Below the pieces are notes generated by a model, which saw nothing but the letters and a program-made list of their open reading frames with translations, searched no databases and was not told the DNA's origin. A program made the position numbers and the translations under genes. From Aricia agestis (lineage: Eukaryota > Arthropoda > Insecta > Lepidoptera > Lycaenidae), in NCBI RefSeq assembly GCF_905147365.1, contig NC_056427.1, positions 4,469,001 through 4,533,000 of the forward strand: a stretch of DNA of 64,000 bases, written 5' to 3'. Shown here in pieces: positions 62,234-64,000 of the stretch; position 1 is the first letter of the stretch, and each line of letters begins with the position of its first letter.

Positions 62234-63511
62234 TCATTTGTCATTATAATAATTCTGCTTACAGAACTCCGGAGTAAGTGATAGGTTCTTAAGCCAGTGG
62301 CAGAGCGGTTTCGTGAGCAACGGCACGAATGGTGCCGGCACGAAGTGGTTAATCAGCTTCATAATACCATTAGAGAAGCATGACCCAAAGTCGTGGAACA
62401 CTTCGTCCACTTTTGGTATTTGCGAAAGGTGGTTGATGGGTCCATTAATGACGTCGATAAGTTTCGGTATGATTTCGACCACTCTATGAAAATCATATGT
62501 CGCTTCCGACTCCACTTTTTCCAAACTTCCGAATATGTCCCAGATGCTGTTCTGAAAAAAATATGTCGATTATGCTGGATTTACACGGGTGACTAAAGCC
62601 GCACGATTTACGCCGCTCGGCGAAAATCGACCGTCTAAATGGCAATTCGACGACGCCGCTTGCGGCTAAAGCCCCAAAGTCGTGCGGCCAATGGCCGCAT
62701 GCGGCTGGTGACTAAAATCGACCATGCAAACGCTCAGTCGCAAGCGATCGCTTGCTGCAAATGCTTAGGGGAGATCTCAGGCGGCACAGGCGATTTTTGT
62801 AGAATGTGTTCCGCGCGACTAAAATCGACCCGTTAGTCACCCGTGTAACTTGAGCATTAGAATATAATCTAGGCTACATGAAGCGGCGGCAGACGACGTG
62901 TCGTCGCGACATGGTTTCTATGTATTTCTATGAAGTGTCGCTAGCTTCGTGCTAGCTGCGGAGGGTGTTTCATAGAAATACGTACAAACCAGTAGTGACT
63001 AGTGTCGCGACGACACGTCGTCTGCGGTTGTCGCGTGTCGCTCGGTTCCAACTGTACCTTTAGGGCTTTTCCACAGGCTGATCACCTGATTGACTGACAA
63101 ATAATAATAATAATAATAAAAAAGATGATCCATATGTCGGATGGGCATGTAAAAAGTTCTGCGCCTCGCCTGTCGTGTCGGTCTTCCGTCCCACTGGGTT
63201 ATGAGAGTAAAGGAATAGAGAGTGCTCTTGTGTACTGCGCACACATTTGGGCACTATAAAATTACTCCTGCGTAGCTGGCCTGGTTTCAATGAAACAGGC
63301 CACCGTCACCGAAACCGGTGTGGGAGCTATTATTATTATACACGGCGTATTTTTTGCGCGCTGATGACGCGCGATTCAGATGCGCTCGTCTTCTGCGATG
63401 CGTCATCCCTGCTTTAAGCTTTATAAGATTAATATTAAGTCGAATACTTACATCACATAAAACAATGTTAAAAATTGTGAACAGCGACGCAAAAAATATA
63501 AATATTTTCAT
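62234..63511 (-). CDS. Predicted secreted protein, paralog B
   Basis: Exon 1 (63511-63452) encodes a 20-residue signal peptide, MKIFIFFASLFTIFNIVLCD, and ends on a codon boundary at donor GTAAGT. An in-frame ATG six codons upstream (63529) is an alternative start. Exon 2 (62551-62234) follows acceptor TTTTTTTCAG in phase 0 and encodes 105 aa: NSIWDIFGSLEKVESEATYD, LIDVINGPINHLSQIPKVDE, GSCFSNGIMKLINHFVPAPF, VPLLTKPLCHWLKNL and a short tail. Stop TGA (62236-62234) overlaps an ATTAAA signal. Total 125 aa. It shares signal-exon/phase-0-intron structure and the IPK...G-C--NG-M...PAPF-PL core with the gene 3-4 kb downstream on the same strand, so the two look like a tandem duplication. No function can be assigned. 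Confidence 0.65.
62578..62850. mobile_element. Foldback element in the intron of paralog B
   Basis: TTACACGGGTGACTAA on the left is mirrored by TTAGTCACCCGTGTAA on the right. Inner AAAATCGACC blocks. Confidence 0.6.
62886..63033. mobile_element. GC-rich foldback element in the intron of paralog B
   Basis: GCAGACGACGTGTCGTCGCG on the left is mirrored by CGCGACGACACGTCGTCTGC on the right. Confidence 0.6.
63060..63345 (+). mobile_element. Family B SINE, head lost, in the intron of paralog B
   Basis: CGGTCTTCCGTCCCACTGGG, GTGCTCTTGTGTACTGCGCA, TACTCCTGCGTAGCTGGCCT and CCGAAACCGGTGTGGGAGC, ending in TATTATTATTATA. It also has an (ATA)n run at about 63103-63118. Confidence 0.65.
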
Positions 63512-63939
63512 TTTTTTATTACAATACAATCTAACCTATACAAAGCATTGAAATAAAGGCAGGACGTAGGTGTTATAAGTATAATATTATGCTTCAAAAA
63601 TCGATATTTAGCGTAAAATTGATAATATTAGAATCAAATCAATGCTTGTCACATATCAAAACTTATTAGTTACCAGCTGATGACGCACGCAATTCCGTTG
63701 CGCCAAAATTCGTTTATAGCGCGGGAACAGCAAAATTGGTTCAGCGATTTGGGCGTAAAGAAATAACAGACAGACACACTTTCGCATTTATAATATTAGT
63801 ATGGATTCAATATTTTAATGTCTCTAGTTAGAGTAGGTACAAGTAATTCGTAAAAAATCGGTCCTGTGCCTGATCTCTCGAGTCGTGTCGGTCGGCTATC
63901 CACAACTTATTTGACAGATGCTCCATACACTGTCAAGTT
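63512..63939. mobile_element. Flank with a family H fragment
   Basis: About 63672-63810 (AATTCCGTTGCGCCAAAATT, AACAGACAGACACACTTTCG, TAATATTAGTATGGAT) is family H. A short family B piece (GATCTCTCGAGTCGTGTCGG) lies near 63873. Confidence 0.4.
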
Positions 63940-64000
63940 ATACGTGGGAGAGCCATGCTTCGGCACGAATGGGTCGGCTCGACCGGAGAAATAATAATAA
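63940..64000 (+). mobile_element. Family A SINE-like element, cut by the window edge
   Basis: Head TACGTGGGAGAGCCATGC and GGCTCGACCGGAGAAATA. After that it reads AATAATAA rather than the usual CCACGTTCTC, so it may be truncated at 63990 or continue beyond. Confidence 0.6.

Noticed and set aside
62639..62836. 65-codon + strand frame with CxxC-like spacing
   Set aside because: It lies inside the foldback 62578-62850, within an intron of the minus-strand gene.
1..64000. CRISPR array, bacterial operon or prophage
   Set aside because: Spliced genes, SINEs, LINE tails and an LTR retrotransposon show eukaryotic DNA. The repeats are dispersed or palindromic, with no regular spacer array.

Overview
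The window looks like a repeat-rich piece of a lepidopteran (moth or butterfly) nuclear genome. The evidence is AT-rich DNA, spliced genes with GT-AG introns, one clearly recognisable animal gene (the E3 ubiquitin ligase Cbl), and many short dispersed repeats of kinds common in Lepidoptera. I could not identify the species. I see nothing bacterial, no CRISPR array, no rRNA and no complete tRNA gene.

Layout. 1-10.1 kb: no host gene found. It holds SINE-like, foldback and TIR elements, several with recognisable target-site duplications (TSDs). 10.1-17.2 kb: a young Ty3/gypsy-type LTR retrotransposon (10443-16646, identical 112-bp LTRs, TSD GGCG). It carries a small membrane-protein ORF, gag and pol. 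It sits inside an older TIR element and splits a short open frame there. pol is intact except for one in-frame stop inside integrase. 17.2-31.6 kb: repeats only, including two TTAA-flanked elements, three clustered palindromic elements and a 1.46-kb TIR element. 31.7-48.1 kb: twelve coding exons of Cbl on the + strand, from the EF-hand through SH2-like, linker, RING, proline-rich/charged tail and UBA. The 5' exons (four-helix bundle and start codon) were not found. An alternative last exon at 40186 would give a short RING-ending isoform. 50.0-55.0 kb: a predicted two-exon gene on + for an unrecognised, very basic protein with a hydrophobic N-terminus. 57.9-59.1 and 62.2-63.5 kb: two predicted two-exon genes on the minus strand. 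They encode related small secreted proteins, each with a signal-peptide exon followed by one mature exon, and look like tandem paralogs of a family I do not recognise.

How the parts relate. Cbl is the only gene with a known job: it ubiquitinates activated receptor tyrosine kinases and other tyrosine-phosphorylated targets. The small secreted genes downstream have no evident link to it. Much of the rest is a layered record of transposition, with elements nested inside elements at 10.1-17.2, 25.6-26.1, 43.3-44.1, 53.0-53.9 and 55.5-57.2 kb.

Repeat families are named here by letter. A: SINE-like element, head GTGGGAGAGCCATGC, oligo-A tail. B: tRNA-headed SINE. C: element from CGAGTCGGACTCGC to GGGTACGGAACCCT. 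D: element with TAGCCAAATGGCAAAAAACG. F: TIR CCTAGCGGAATAGAG. G: foldback with ATCAGAGAAGTTGATTCC. H: fragments resembling non-autonomous Helitrons, ending CTAGT. All coordinates and splice sites were read by eye without alignment software.
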